A DNA stretch of 64,000 nucleotides from Thermoproteota archaeon (GCA_027491915.1 JAOZGC010000004.1:62001-126000), one strand, 5' to 3'. Numbered from the stretch's first letter, positions 35,989-45,525 are shown. Numbers and translations are program-made. Notes: a model not told the origin generated them from the sequence alone.

Positions 35989-37374
35989 TTGGACGAGAGG
36001 ATAGGCGCCTTCTTCCGGCCGAGGTCTGTGGCGGTCGTGGGAGCCTCCTCAAACCCGGAGAAGCTCGGCGGGGTGATCCTGAGGCAGCTGGCCTCCGGGT
36101 TCAAGGGCGAGGTTTACGCGGTAAACCCGAGGTACGATCGCATAGACGGGATTCCCTGCTATCGGAGCGTGGGAGACATCCCAGGGAGGGTTGACCTCGC
36201 GGTGATCGCGGTCAGAGCCGAGCTCACGCCCCGACTGGTGGAGGAGTGCGGCGAGGCGGGGGTCATGGGCGCCATAGTGATAGCCGGGGGATTCTCCGAG
36301 GTCGGCAGGAGGGACTTGGAGGAGGAGCTCGCCGCCTCTGCCCGGCGATCTGGGGTCAGGCTCCTGGGGCCGAACTGCATGGGGGTCTACGCCCCGTCCA
36401 CCGGCCTGGACACCCTCTTCACGCCCTCTAACCTCCTCCCGAGACCGGCCAGCGGCAACGTGGCCGTCCTAACTCAGAGCGGGAGCTTCGGCGGTATCGC
36501 CATGGCCATGATGGCCAGGGAGGGGATCGGGATGTCCTACTTCGTCAGCTACGGGAACAGGGCCGACGTGGACGAGGCCGACCTGATAGACTACCTGGCG
36601 GTGGACCCGGAGACCAGGGTGATTGCCGTCTACCTGGAGGGCCTGGCCGACGGCCGGAGGTTCATGGAGTCGGTGGCCAGGGTGGGCTCCGAGAAACCCG
36701 TCCTGGTCTTCAAGGCCGGGACCACCGAGGCCGGCCGCAGGGCCGCGGCCAGCCACACCGGGTCGCTGGCCGGCTCTGACCTGGTCTACGAGGGGGCGCT
36801 GAGGCAGGTGGGGGCCATCAGGGCCAGGACCACGGAGGAGTTCCTGGACCTGGGCAAGGCCCTCTCCACCCAGCCGCCGTCCCACGGCCCGAACGTCGGC
36901 GTAATAACGAACGGCGGGGGGTACGGGGTCGTGGCGGTGGATTCCCTCGTCAGGGCTGGTCTGAGGGTTCCCCCCGTCGGGGGAGAGCTCAGGGCCAGGC
37001 TGTCCCGGGAGCTCCCCCCATTCTATCCGATCGGGAATCCCATAGACCTGACGGGGAACTCGACCGCCGACCAGTACGAGAGGGCCGTGAGAGCCTTCAT
37101 GGAGGACGAGCTGTACCACGCCCTGATGGTGATCCCCCTCTTCTCGGTTCCCGCCCTGGACCCGCGCGAGACCGTCGACGTCCTCCTGTCGGCGTCCGAG
37201 GACTACCGAAAGCCCATGGTGGTCGTGTCGGTCGACGTCACGGCCGAGGTTTCGAGCCAGCTCGGCCGCCTGGAGAGGGGAGGGATACCGGTCTACGGGA
37301 CCCCGGAGAGGGCGGCCGTCGCCCTGGCCGCCCTGCACCGGAGGGCCCGCGCCTCTAGGCCGTGGCCGCCGTGA
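35989..37374 (+). CDS. acdA: Acetyl-CoA synthetase (ADP-forming) alpha subunit
   Basis: The 461-residue protein matches the alpha subunit of archaeal ADP-forming acyl-CoA synthetase: CoA-binding FFRPRSVAVVGASSNPEKLGG, LLGPNCMGVY, LTQSGSFGG, and the phosphorylated histidine in AASHTGSLAG (about His256). The enzyme makes ATP while releasing acetate or other acids, typical of peptide- or sugar-fermenting archaea. The ATP-grasp beta subunit is not next to it. TTG 35989 is the start. The last 20 bases overlap the convergent tldE gene. Confidence 0.92.
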   Translation: MDERIGAFFRPRSVAVVGASSNPEKLGGVILRQLASGFKGEVYAVNPRYDRIDGIPCYRSVGDIPGRVDLAVIAVRAELTPRLVEECGEAGVMGAIVIAGGFSEVGRRDLEEELAASARRSGVRLLGPNCMGVYAPSTGLDTLFTPSNLLPRPASGNVAVLTQSGSFGGIAMAMMAREGIGMSYFVSYGNRADVDEADLIDYLAVDPETRVIAVYLEGLADGRRFMESVARVGSEKPVLVFKAGTTEAGRRAAASHTGSLAGSDLVYEGALRQVGAIRARTTEEFLDLGKALSTQPPSHGPNVGVITNGGGYGVVAVDSLVRAGLRVPPVGGELRARLSRELPPFYPIGNPIDLTGNSTADQYERAVRAFMEDELYHALMVIPLFSVPALDPRETVDVLLSASEDYRKPMVVVSVDVTAEVSSQLGRLERGGIPVYGTPERAAVALAALHRRARASRPWPP

Positions 37375-38707
37375 ATCCCACTTCCCCCACGGCCATCATG
37401 GGGGTCGTCACCGACGGCCCCCACTCCGTCCACCAGTGCACGACCTGCCTCGACTCCCTGGTGAGTCCCCGAACCGATTCCAACATCCGCAGGACGTTGT
37501 CGCTGAGCCTCAGCCCGCGGACGGCGGCGATGGGCTCTCCCCCCCTTATCAGGAACACCCCATCCCTTATCACCGCGGAGAAGTCGCCGGACAGGTAGTT
37601 CTGGAAGCGGAGGTAGGTGACGTTCTTCACCAGCAGGCCTCCCTCGGCCTCCTCCAGCAGCTCGTCCTCGGAGAGGTCCCCGGGGTCGAGGGTCAGGTGC
37701 CAGGCCCTGGGGAAGACCCAGCCGGCGTTCCCGGTGGACCTGGTCCCGAACATCCTCGCCGTTATCCTGTTGTGCAGGTAGGTCTTCAGCACCCCCTCCT
37801 CGAATATGACGTTCCTCCTGGTGGGGTACCCCTCCAGATCGAAGGACCTGGCCCCGTAGTTCCCGTCGCCGACCGGGTCGTCCGCCAGGTTGACCAGGTC
37901 GCTCCCCACCTTGGTCCCTAGCCTGTCGGCGTAGGGGGACATCTGGCTGACCACCCTCATCGCGGACGCCATGGATCCGAACACCCCGAGCAGGGTCGCC
38001 ATTGCGCTCCACCCGAACACGGCGCCGCGCCTCCCGGGGCCCACCTTCTCCACCCCCTTGGACGACAGAAGGGCGTCCTCCCCGGCCTCCTCACCGACCC
38101 TCTCCGGATCTATCCCGTCCAGACTCCTGGAGCACGTCGCGCCGTGCCCGGTCGACTGAGGGTCGACGAAGGCCCTGGCCTCGAGCTGAATCCTGGTCTC
38201 CCTCTCGCACACCCTGACCCCGCCGGTGGTCAGCAGACACTCGTGTCCGGCCTCGGCCATCAGGGACCCCGCCACCCTCTTGGCCCCCGCCCTGCGGGCC
38301 GATCCAATGGCCGTCTCGACGGCCTCGACGAGGGCCGATCCTGGGTCCTCCAACTTCGGATCGTAGAGCCCTCCTATGTTGGGGTAATCGAAGGGGCCGT
38401 CCGGCAGGGGCGCGTAGACCCGCCTCTCGGGCAGCCTCTCGAGCCTCTCCACCGCGGCCCTCAGGAAGGACCTGAGTCCCCCCTCCCTCAGGTCGCTCGT
38501 CTCGAGCACCGTCACCCTCCTCCCCTTGACCACCTGTAGGGTCATGCTCGTCTCCATCCACGTCTTGACCACGTCTATCTCGTTGTTCGAGTACCTGACC
38601 TGCCTCCTCCTGCCGGAGGTCACCAGGACCGCGGCCTCCTCGACGCCCAGGGATTCCAGGATGTCCAGGGCCTGCTCGGCCACCGCCTCGCTTCTCTCGT
38701 GGAACAC
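37355..38707 (-). CDS. tldE: TldE/PmbA-type protease subunit
   Basis: The 450-residue protein is the partner subunit of TldD: VRYSNNEIDVVKTW, a central region without the HExxxH metal motif, and a C-terminal GDFSAVIRDGVFLIRGGEPIAAV segment typical of TldE/PmbA. TldD-TldE form a heterodimeric metalloprotease acting on peptides and some modified microcins. GTG 38707 directly follows the tldD stop. The two genes are translated together. Confidence 0.9.
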   Translation of the reverse strand: MFHERSEAVAEQALDILESLGVEEAAVLVTSGRRRQVRYSNNEIDVVKTWMETSMTLQVVKGRRVTVLETSDLREGGLRSFLRAAVERLERLPERRVYAPLPDGPFDYPNIGGLYDPKLEDPGSALVEAVETAIGSARRAGAKRVAGSLMAEAGHECLLTTGGVRVCERETRIQLEARAFVDPQSTGHGATCSRSLDGIDPERVGEEAGEDALLSSKGVEKVGPGRRGAVFGWSAMATLLGVFGSMASAMRVVSQMSPYADRLGTKVGSDLVNLADDPVGDGNYGARSFDLEGYPTRRNVIFEEGVLKTYLHNRITARMFGTRSTGNAGWVFPRAWHLTLDPGDLSEDELLEEAEGGLLVKNVTYLRFQNYLSGDFSAVIRDGVFLIRGGEPIAAVRGLRLSDNVLRMLESVRGLTRESRQVVHWWTEWGPSVTTPMMAVGEVGFTAATA

Positions 38708-40117
38708 TCATATCCCCCCCAGCCCCACCCCCCTGAGCCTGAGGGTCGGCCCCCCGGTCCACACCGGGACCCCCTGGCCGGGATCCCCCTTGCCGCAGGT
38801 CGCGGCCTCGAACTCAAGGTCCCTCCCGATCCCGTCGACGCTGGAGTAGAATCCCGGGGTCGTGACCTCCAGGACCGGCCTGAGGACCGGCCCCGCCAAC
38901 CTGCCGCCCCTGATCAGGTAGGCCTCCGACCCGACGTACCTCTGGTTGAACCTCCTGTCGTCTATGTTCCACTCCATGAACCTCTTCATGTAGACCCCCT
39001 CCGACACTCCCTCTATCAGCTCCTCGGGGGTCTCGTCCCCGGGCGCTATGTAGGTGTTGGCCATCCTGACTATCGGCTCCCTGTCGTACCTGGAGGCCCT
39101 GGCCGCGGCGTTGCTCCTCACGCCGAAGACGCTGGCGGTCTCCCTGTTGTGGAGGAACTCGTTGATCAGACCCTCCTTCATCAGGAACCTGGGGCGCGCC
39201 CTCACACCCTCCCAGTCGTAGAGGTAGAAGCCGTAGCTTCCCTCAAGGGTCGGGTCGTCCACCACGCTGACCACCTCCGACCCTATCCTCTCCCCCAGCA
39301 TGTCTGGCCTCACGAAGGACTCCCCAGCCTGGGCGGCCTCCCTGCCGAGCACCCTGTCGGCCTCGTAGGGGTGACCGGTTGACTCGTGCGCCACGAGGCC
39401 GGACACGGACGGCCCTATCACCACATCCATCTTCCCCCTGGGGGCCGGAACGCCCTTCTCCAACCTCTCCTTCATGCTCTCGGCCATCCCCTCAAGCTCG
39501 GCCAGCAGGCCCCACCCGGACAGGATCTCCCACCCGCCGCTCCCCCCGCGCGACACCCTGTCCTGGGTGGATCTAGCCCCGTCGACCAGGGTCAGCGTCG
39601 CCGTGGAGGAGATCCTGGTCACGTCCCCTCTCACCTCCAATCCCTCTGAGGTCCGGATGAGCACCACCTGCCTGGAGTCCTCCAGCATGAGGGATCTAGC
39701 CGTTATCCCCATCTCTGCCATCCTCTCGTCAATCTGACGCAGGAACTCAATCTTCTCATCCAGCGGAACGTCTCTAGGATCCCTGACCACCCTCGAACTG
39801 TAAGAGTCCCTGACCGGCTCCTCCCGACTCAACCTCGTCCTGCCGCCTCCGCCGGCCGCCCCGGCGACGGCCTCCTCCACGACCTCCGCCCCGGTCTCCG
39901 CGTCGTTGGTGGACGCGAACCCCATTCTCCCGTTCGATATCACCCTCACCGACCCGCCGGCGGAGGACTCCATACCAAAAGCCTCCAGAACCCCATTCCT
40001 CATCCAGAGGATGCTGCTCTCGTCGATCTGCACCCTCACCTCGTAGTACCTCAGCCCCCTGCCCTCGGCCGCCTCGACCATGCGGTCCGCCAGCCGCGCG
40101 AAATCTCCGATCCCCAT
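38708..40117 (-). CDS. tldD: TldD metalloprotease subunit
   Basis: From ATG 40117 the product is 469 residues. The zinc motif HESTGHPYEADRV (HExxxH) lies about residue 265, and a downstream LYDWEGVRARPRFLMKEGLI with conserved cysteines near the C-terminus completes the usual site. The start is chosen because it is preceded by GGAGATGG, and the longer open frame upstream enters the pspA promoter region. TldD is the catalytic subunit of the TldD-TldE protease. Confidence 0.92.
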   Translation of the reverse strand: MGIGDFARLADRMVEAAEGRGLRYYEVRVQIDESSILWMRNGVLEAFGMESSAGGSVRVISNGRMGFASTNDAETGAEVVEEAVAGAAGGGGRTRLSREEPVRDSYSSRVVRDPRDVPLDEKIEFLRQIDERMAEMGITARSLMLEDSRQVVLIRTSEGLEVRGDVTRISSTATLTLVDGARSTQDRVSRGGSGGWEILSGWGLLAELEGMAESMKERLEKGVPAPRGKMDVVIGPSVSGLVAHESTGHPYEADRVLGREAAQAGESFVRPDMLGERIGSEVVSVVDDPTLEGSYGFYLYDWEGVRARPRFLMKEGLINEFLHNRETASVFGVRSNAAARASRYDREPIVRMANTYIAPGDETPEELIEGVSEGVYMKRFMEWNIDDRRFNQRYVGSEAYLIRGGRLAGPVLRPVLEVTTPGFYSSVDGIGRDLEFEAATCGKGDPGQGVPVWTGGPTLRLRGVGLGGI

Positions 40118-40175
40118 GCGACCATCTCCGCCAGGAGACCTGGTCTCCCTCAAAAAGTCTCGGCCCGCTGGCTCA

Positions 40176-40184
40176 AGTTTAATA
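40176..40184 (+). promoter_or_regulatory. TATA box of pspA
   Basis: AGTTTAATA lies about 43 bases before ATG 40223. Transcription would start near 40205, leaving a short leader with AAGGAGGAAG, a strong ribosome-binding site 7 bases before the ATG. Confidence 0.6.
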
Positions 40185-40222
40185 ATCCGCGCTCCCTCCT
40201 CCTCCCAAGGAGGAAGCCCGGA

Positions 40223-40927
40223 ATGACCGGATTTTGGGACAGGCTGGCCGCCACGATTGAGGCCAAACTGAACAAACTCCTGAACGTTTTTGAGGACCCA
40301 AGGGAGCAGCTGGATTACGCGTACGACAAGCTGATCCAGCAGCTCCACGACGTCGACATGGCCCTGGCCAGGGCGATAACCGCCCGGAAGAAGCTCGAGT
40401 TCACGAGAAACAGGATGAAGGAGAGGATGGACGATCTGGAGGATAAGGCGAAGAGGGCCCTGAGGATGGGGAGGGAGGACCTGGCCAAGAAGGCCCTGGA
40501 GAGGAGGGCGGTACTGGCCGCCCAGATGAAGGATCTGGACAGGAGGATAGAGGAGATGAAGGAGGACGAGGAACAGCTCAAGCAGGTCAGGGAGACTCTG
40601 AGGACCAAGATAGACATGTTCAGGGCCAAGAAGGAGCAGTTGAAGGCCGAGTACGAGGTGGCTAAGGCCAAGGTCGACGTTAAGGAGAGTTTGAGCGGCC
40701 TGGGAGGCGACATAGCCTCCGCCGGCAGGGCCATAGAGAGGGCCGAGGAGAGGGTCCAGGAGATGCAGGCCAGGTCGGCCGCGATAGACGAGCTGGTGGC
40801 GGCCGGCGGCGAGCTCGACATGTTGGAGGGCGAGGAGAAGGACGAGATAGAGAGGGAACTGTCAAAGGTGGAGATCGAGTCCGCCGTGTCCGAGGAGCTT
40901 GAGAGGCTGAAGGCCGAGCTGTCCTAG
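40223..40927 (+). CDS. pspA: PspA/IM30 (ESCRT-III-like) membrane-protection protein
   Basis: The 234-residue protein is almost entirely helical and coiled coil, with the PspA/Vipp1 N-terminus GFWDRLAATIEAKLNKLLNVFEDPREQLDYAYDKL and long Lys/Glu-rich helices. PspA-family proteins oligomerise on damaged membranes and support membrane integrity under stress. It precedes a two-span membrane protein with a winged helix by 51 bases, which may sense the membrane state or regulate the pair. The strong ribosome-binding site suggests high translation on demand. Confidence 0.9.
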   Translation: MTGFWDRLAATIEAKLNKLLNVFEDPREQLDYAYDKLIQQLHDVDMALARAITARKKLEFTRNRMKERMDDLEDKAKRALRMGREDLAKKALERRAVLAAQMKDLDRRIEEMKEDEEQLKQVRETLRTKIDMFRAKKEQLKAEYEVAKAKVDVKESLSGLGGDIASAGRAIERAEERVQEMQARSAAIDELVAAGGELDMLEGEEKDEIERELSKVEIESAVSEELERLKAELS

Positions 40928-40978
40928 GCCGGAGGGTCGGATCGGCTGGACCTTCTGAGGGACCGGGAGGGTGGGGAC

Positions 40979-41398
40979 TTGGGATCCCCCCTCAAGATCC
41001 TACTGCTGTCGCTGGCCGCCATCCTGACGGCCCTGGGGTTCATATTCCTCATAGCGGCAGTCCTCAACCCAATCAGGGTGCTCACCGCCCTGGGGCTGTT
41101 CTCGCTGGCCGGGATCATGGTCTACTTCGTCGGGAGGCAGGGGGCCCTCGAGCGGGCCGAGGCCCGGATGGAGGCGGAGGTGCTCCGCCTGGCCCGGGCG
41201 AGGGGAGGGAAGCTCACGGCGGAGGACGTCTCAATAAACCTCAGGCTTCCCCTGGACAAGGCGAGGGCCATACTTATCGGGCTGGAGAGGAAGGGCAGCG
41301 CCTTGATGGACTTCGAGGAGGTGGAGGAGAGGGGGGTTGAGGTCTTCAGGTTCCCCCAGTTCGAGTCACCTGACCGGAGATCCCGGGGGGACGTCTGA
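40979..41398 (+). CDS. Two-span membrane protein with cytoplasmic winged helix
   Basis: The 139-residue product has two hydrophobic segments (about residues 5-29 and 32-51). A cytoplasmic domain with EAEVLRLARARGGKLTAEDVSINLRLPLDKARAILIGLERKG follows, a clear winged-helix pattern. It is probably the partner or regulator of the upstream pspA; this is inferred from gene order. TTG 40979 follows a GGGAGGGTGG ribosome-binding segment. The last 33 bases overlap the convergent tRNA-binding protein gene. Confidence 0.7.
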   Translation: MGSPLKILLLSLAAILTALGFIFLIAAVLNPIRVLTALGLFSLAGIMVYFVGRQGALERAEARMEAEVLRLARARGGKLTAEDVSINLRLPLDKARAILIGLERKGSALMDFEEVEERGVEVFRFPQFESPDRRSRGDV

Positions 41399-41698
41399 GT
41401 CCGGCCGGAGCAGCACCGGCCTGCCGTCGACGTCTGCCGCCAGGAGCATCCCCTGGGACCAAAGCCCCCTTATCTTCTTGGGTCTGAGGTTGGCCACCAC
41501 CACTATCTCCGTGCCGATCAACTCGGATGGGTCGTAGTACTGGGCTATTCCGGCTATAAGCTGTCTCCTTTCTCCTCCCAGGTCAACCTCCAGCCTGAGG
41601 AGCTTGTCGGTCCCGGGGACTGGTTCAGCCTTCTCTATCCTGCCGATCCTGAGGTCAATCTTCGAGAACTCGGAGATCTCGACGAACCCTCCTCCCAT
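41366..41698 (-). CDS. tRNA-binding domain protein (MetG C-terminal/CsaA-like)
   Basis: From ATG 41698 the product is 110 residues with an OB-fold tRNA-binding domain: FSKIDLRIGRIEKAEPVPGTDKLLRLEVDLGGERRQLIAGIA, then LIGTEIVVVANLRPKKIRGLWSQGMLLAA. In archaea such stand-alone domains are often annotated as the MetRS beta subunit; they bind tRNA in dimeric form. ATG 41722 is an upstream alternative, but the TATA box at 41725-41734 is too close to it and fits 41698 instead. Confidence 0.88.
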   Translation of the reverse strand: MGGGFVEISEFSKIDLRIGRIEKAEPVPGTDKLLRLEVDLGGERRQLIAGIAQYYDPSELIGTEIVVVANLRPKKIRGLWSQGMLLAADVDGRPVLLRPDSDVPPGSPVR

Positions 41699-41724
41699 GG
41701 GGATCCCCTTCCCCTGCCCCATCC

Positions 41725-41734
41725 TTTATATAAC
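41725..41734 (-). promoter_or_regulatory. TATA box that fixes the start of the tRNA-binding protein
   Basis: On the minus strand GTTATATAAA ends 2 bases before ATG 41722. A start site about 25 bases downstream lies near 41705, so the real start is ATG 41698 with a very short leader. Confidence 0.7.
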
Positions 41735-41823
41735 CTCGGCGCCGATAATTCGTGTTAAGGTTCATCGGTCGGAGATTGCCGTTCCGGCGGATTCGCGGTA
41801 ATCTGCGTTAGGAGGTAGGTGCT

Positions 41824-43095
41824 ATGGGACGAATGACCGTCCAAGTCGTCAGTGGATATGACGAAGTCGGAAAGTCGGCCGTGTTGGTGGAGGCCGGTGG
41901 TAAGAGGATCCTGCTGGACTACGGAATGAAGCTCGTGCCGAAGCAGGAGCCCGTCTTCCCTCCCCCCGTGGAGGACGTCGACGCCGTGCTGCTGACCCAC
42001 GCCCACCTGGATCACTCCGGGGCCATCCCCACCCTGTTCAAGAATGGGAGAGGGCCCGCAATATACGGGATAGACGTGACCAGGGAGTACTCGGACATAC
42101 TGCTCTCGGACGCCATAAAGGTGGCCAGGATAAGGGGCCACAGCATCCCCTTCGGCATGAGGGAGGTCAGGACGACGCTGTCGAGGTTCAGGTACGTGGA
42201 GTACGGGGTGCCCTTCAGGATAGGCGAGGTCGAGGTGATACCCTTCAACGCCGGCCACATACCGGGGTCGGCCATGTACTACCTGTCCTACGACGGCAGG
42301 TCCATGCTCTACACGGGGGACTTCAACCTGACCGAGACGAGGCTCATGCCCAGGGCCGACCTGGACATTCCCAGGGTAGACCTCCTCGTCATGGAGTCCA
42401 CCTACGCCTACAGGGAGCACCCGGAGAGGAGCGGGCAGGAGCAGCTGCTGAGGAACCTGGTGGAGGACGCCCTGAAGAGGGGGGGGTCGGCGGTCGTTGC
42501 CGGGTTCGCCATAGGCAGGCTGGTAGAGGTGGCCATGGCCCTCAGGTCCAGGGGGTTCAGGGGGCCCCTCTTCTTGGACGGGATGGCCAAGAGGGGACTC
42601 GACATAACCGAGGCCTTCGCCGACAGGGTGAAGGATCCCGACTACCTGAGATACGTGTCACGCGGCATAAGGAGGGTAAACGGGTGGAACCTGAGGAAGA
42701 GGATAGCGTCCTCGAGGTCGGTCATCCTGACCACCTCCGGGATGCTGGAGGGGGGACCGGTTCACTTCTACATAAAGAGGCTCAAGGACGACCCCAACAG
42801 CTCGCTGACCCTCACCGGGTACCAGATTCAGGGTACGGAGGGTAGGAGACTCCTGGAGGAGGGGAAGATGACGTTGGACGACGAGGAGGTTAGGGTCGAG
42901 ATGAGGGTCACCCAGCTCAACTTCTCGGCCCACGCCAGCAGGAGGAATCTGCTGGAGCTGATCCGCGAGATATCACCCAAGACAGTCATACCCATGCACG
43001 GGGACGCCACAGACAGGTTCGCCGAGGAAATATCGGAGAGGTACGGGATCTCCGCCTTCTCCATAGGGGGCCTGGGGGAAGAGGTAACCATATGA
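41824..43095 (+). CDS. Beta-CASP metallo-beta-lactamase ribonuclease (aCPSF2 type)
   Basis: The 423-residue protein has the MBL metal motif LTHAHLDHSGAIP (about residues 57-69), GDFNLTETRLMP, and beta-CASP motifs including MESTYAYREHPE, LTTSGMLEGGP, VTQLNFSAHASR and the final IPMHGD. The lack of an N-terminal KH domain places it with aCPSF2 rather than aCPSF1. Such enzymes process mRNA ends in archaea. The ribosome-binding site GGAGGTAGGTG at 41810-41820 supports ATG 41824. Confidence 0.92.
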   Translation: MGRMTVQVVSGYDEVGKSAVLVEAGGKRILLDYGMKLVPKQEPVFPPPVEDVDAVLLTHAHLDHSGAIPTLFKNGRGPAIYGIDVTREYSDILLSDAIKVARIRGHSIPFGMREVRTTLSRFRYVEYGVPFRIGEVEVIPFNAGHIPGSAMYYLSYDGRSMLYTGDFNLTETRLMPRADLDIPRVDLLVMESTYAYREHPERSGQEQLLRNLVEDALKRGGSAVVAGFAIGRLVEVAMALRSRGFRGPLFLDGMAKRGLDITEAFADRVKDPDYLRYVSRGIRRVNGWNLRKRIASSRSVILTTSGMLEGGPVHFYIKRLKDDPNSSLTLTGYQIQGTEGRRLLEEGKMTLDDEEVRVEMRVTQLNFSAHASRRNLLELIREISPKTVIPMHGDATDRFAEEISERYGISAFSIGGLGEEVTI

Positions 43096-43140
43096 TCCTC
43101 TGCCCGCCCTTATCCTCCTGCCCGCCCCGACGCCGAAGCG

Positions 43141-44253
43141 TCACCCCTCGACTTCTTCCTCGCTCCGAGAGACCCGCCTGAGCAGGTACTCCCACGGGTA
43201 GCTGGCGAGCTCGATCCTGTCATCCGTCGGGGACACCTCGACGAGGCGCGCGGTCGCCCCCATCCTGATCAGCCTATCGAGCACCGAGGGGTCCAACAGC
43301 TCCTCCGGCCTCACGGCCACCCCATCCCCAACCCTCGCCAGGTGCCGGACCCCGGCGCCCCTGAGCTCCGCCTCGACCCTATCTGGATCCCCGGAGAAAC
43401 TAACTATCCCATAAGCCAGGGTCCCATCATCGGTCGGCGTCTCGTGGTCGAGGGCCACCCTCTCCGCCCTCCTCCTCCACCTGGCCCACATCTGGTAATC
43501 CTTCTGCTCCGCCGGGCAGAAGTACCCCATTATGGAGGTCTCCGCCTCCACCCACCTGAGCACCTCCTCTGCCGCCTCCGCGCTTCCCGAGACGGCCACC
43601 TCACTGTCCGGCCTGGGCACGAGCCCCCAGGATCTCAGGACGTCCCTGTTCACCTCACTGAACTCCAACTCGTTCAGGTTGACGAAGTCCCCGCCAACCC
43701 TGTCCACGTACCCAGCCAGCTCCTTGAGCCTCCTGACCCACCCCCTGCCGGGTATGGCCGGCACCTCGGCCCCGGCCGACATGCCAAGATCCTTCGCCTC
43801 GGAGATGAAACTCCAGTCCTCCTCCCTCCAGGAGTGTATCCTTATCTCGTCCAGCCCAGCGTCCGCCCACCTGGAGAGGATTCGGGGGGTGAGACCCCTG
43901 GCGTTCGTGTAGAGGTGCACGTGGAATCCGGATCCGAACTCCTCCTTCAGAAGCCTCACCCACCTCTCCACCCTCTCAGGAACCTCGCTCGGCTCTCCCC
44001 CAGTTATCCCGGCCCCGCCGGCCCCTATGGCCTCGGCCTCGAATATCAGATCCTCCGGACCGCGTATCTCCACCTCGTCCGCGTAGGAGACGTCTCTCCC
44101 CCTCCTGTCGGCCGTTATGGTGCAGTAGGGGCACTCCCCGTACAGGGGGCACACGCCGGTGGAGAACACCACCATCTTGGCCCCCTCCCAGCAGAGCTCG
44201 CACCCCCTGCTCCACCCCCTTACCCGGAGTGCCCCGAACCTGAGCCTCTCCAA
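43141..44253 (-). CDS. Radical SAM protein with unusual CX5CX2C motif (COG2108-like)
   Basis: The 370-residue protein belongs to the radical SAM group related to pyruvate-formate-lyase activating enzymes. The cluster motif is CPLYGECPYC, spacing CX5CX2C instead of CX3CX2C. A GITGGEPSEVPERVERWV motif (SAM-binding GGEP) follows, and a further CWEG cysteine lies before the motif. The C-terminal region ends with an unrelated alpha-beta domain. The substrate is unknown. It starts at TTG 44253, 7 bases after the SAH hydrolase stop, so the two may be cotranscribed. Confidence 0.78.
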   Translation of the reverse strand: MERLRFGALRVRGWSRGCELCWEGAKMVVFSTGVCPLYGECPYCTITADRRGRDVSYADEVEIRGPEDLIFEAEAIGAGGAGITGGEPSEVPERVERWVRLLKEEFGSGFHVHLYTNARGLTPRILSRWADAGLDEIRIHSWREEDWSFISEAKDLGMSAGAEVPAIPGRGWVRRLKELAGYVDRVGGDFVNLNELEFSEVNRDVLRSWGLVPRPDSEVAVSGSAEAAEEVLRWVEAETSIMGYFCPAEQKDYQMWARWRRRAERVALDHETPTDDGTLAYGIVSFSGDPDRVEAELRGAGVRHLARVGDGVAVRPEELLDPSVLDRLIRMGATARLVEVSPTDDRIELASYPWEYLLRRVSRSEEEVEG

Positions 44254-44260
44254 TTCAGCC

Positions 44261-45496
44261 CTACCTCCAGCTCCTGAGGTACGCCTCCTGCTCCGGGCTG
44301 AGCTTGTCTATGGAGATGCCCATGGACTCCAGCTTGAGGGAGGCTATCTCCCTGTCAACCTCCGGCGGGACCCCGATGACCCTGGGCTGGAGCCTCCCCC
44401 TCTCCGCGACCAGCCTCTCCACCGCCAGTGCCTGGTTGGCGAAGCTTATGTCCATTACCTCGCTCGGGTGCCCCTCGGCCGCCACCAGGTTCACCAGCCT
44501 CCCCTCGGCCAGCAGGTAGATCCTCCTCCCGTCCGGCATCACGTACTCCTCCAAGTTCGGCCTCACCCTCCTCACCTCCCTCGCCGCCTCCCTGATCTCC
44601 CCCACCGATATCTCCACATCGAAGTGTCCGGCGTTGGCCAGCACCGCCCCGTCCCTCATGACCGCGAAGTGCTCCCCCCTCAGGACGTCCACGTTCCCGG
44701 TGGCCGTCACGAAGACGTCCCCCACCCTGGCCGCCTCGGACATGGGCATGACGTCGTAGCCGTCCATGACCGCCCTGAGGGCCTGCACGGGATCCACCTC
44801 GGTAACTATCACCCTGGCCCCCATCCCCCTGGCCCTGGCGGCTATGCCCCTTCCCACGTGTCCGTACCCGGCCACCACCACCCTCTTGCCGGCCAGCAGG
44901 ATGTTGGTGGCCCTGATTATCCCGTCGAGCGCGCTCTGGCCCGTGCCGTAGACGTTGTCGAAGTCCCACTTCGTCGCCGCGTTGTTCACCGCCACGACGG
45001 GATAGGCCAGCCGCCCCTCCCTCTCCAGGGCCCTTATCCTGATCACCCCGGTTGTGGTCTCCTCCGTCCCACCCCAAACCCCTTCCGCGGCCCCCGCCTC
45101 GTGTATGGCCACCGTGAGGTCCCCCCCGTCGTCCATGGTAACGTTCGGACCTGATCTTATCACCATGTCTATGGCCCACCTGTACTCCTCCTCGGTCTGA
45201 CCCCTCCAGGCGTAGACGTCCGTCCCCCCCTCCGACAGGGCGGCCGCCACGTCGTCTTGGGTCGACAGCGGGTTGGAGGCCGCCAGGCAGACCTCCGCGC
45301 CGCCGGCCTCCAGGGTCCTCACCAGGGCCGCCGTCTCCTTGGTGACGTGGAGGCACGCCCCTATCTTGACCCCCTCGAGCGGGGTCTCCCTGGCGAACCT
45401 GGACCTTATCCTGAGCAGGACCGGCATGTGCCGCTCCGCCCACTCTATCTGCCGCCTTCCCCTCTCTGAGAGGGAAGGGTCCCTTATCCTGCCCAA
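44261..45496 (-). CDS. ahcY: S-adenosylhomocysteine hydrolase
   Basis: From TTG 45496 the product is 411 residues. Archaeal SAHH motifs are clear: [60 protein letters not shown], and NAD-binding [21 protein letters not shown]. It removes the SAM-methylation by-product SAH. TTG 45496 is preferred: it is about 10 bases downstream of the predicted transcription start and is preceded by GGTGGTGAG. The N-terminus then reads [26 protein letters not shown], as in other archaea. Confidence 0.95.
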   Translation of the reverse strand: MGRIRDPSLSERGRRQIEWAERHMPVLLRIRSRFARETPLEGVKIGACLHVTKETAALVRTLEAGGAEVCLAASNPLSTQDDVAAALSEGGTDVYAWRGQTEEEYRWAIDMVIRSGPNVTMDDGGDLTVAIHEAGAAEGVWGGTEETTTGVIRIRALEREGRLAYPVVAVNNAATKWDFDNVYGTGQSALDGIIRATNILLAGKRVVVAGYGHVGRGIAARARGMGARVIVTEVDPVQALRAVMDGYDVMPMSEAARVGDVFVTATGNVDVLRGEHFAVMRDGAVLANAGHFDVEISVGEIREAAREVRRVRPNLEEYVMPDGRRIYLLAEGRLVNLVAAEGHPSEVMDISFANQALAVERLVAERGRLQPRVIGVPPEVDREIASLKLESMGISIDKLSPEQEAYLRSWR

Positions 45497-45525
45497 GGGC
45501 TCACCACCAGGTGGATCCGGCGGTC

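Noticed and set aside
40200-40214. A 6-bp hairpin covering the ribosome-binding site of pspA, like an RNA thermometer.
   Set aside because: The TATA box at 40176-40184 predicts a start near 40205, so the 5' arm of the hairpin would not be in the RNA.
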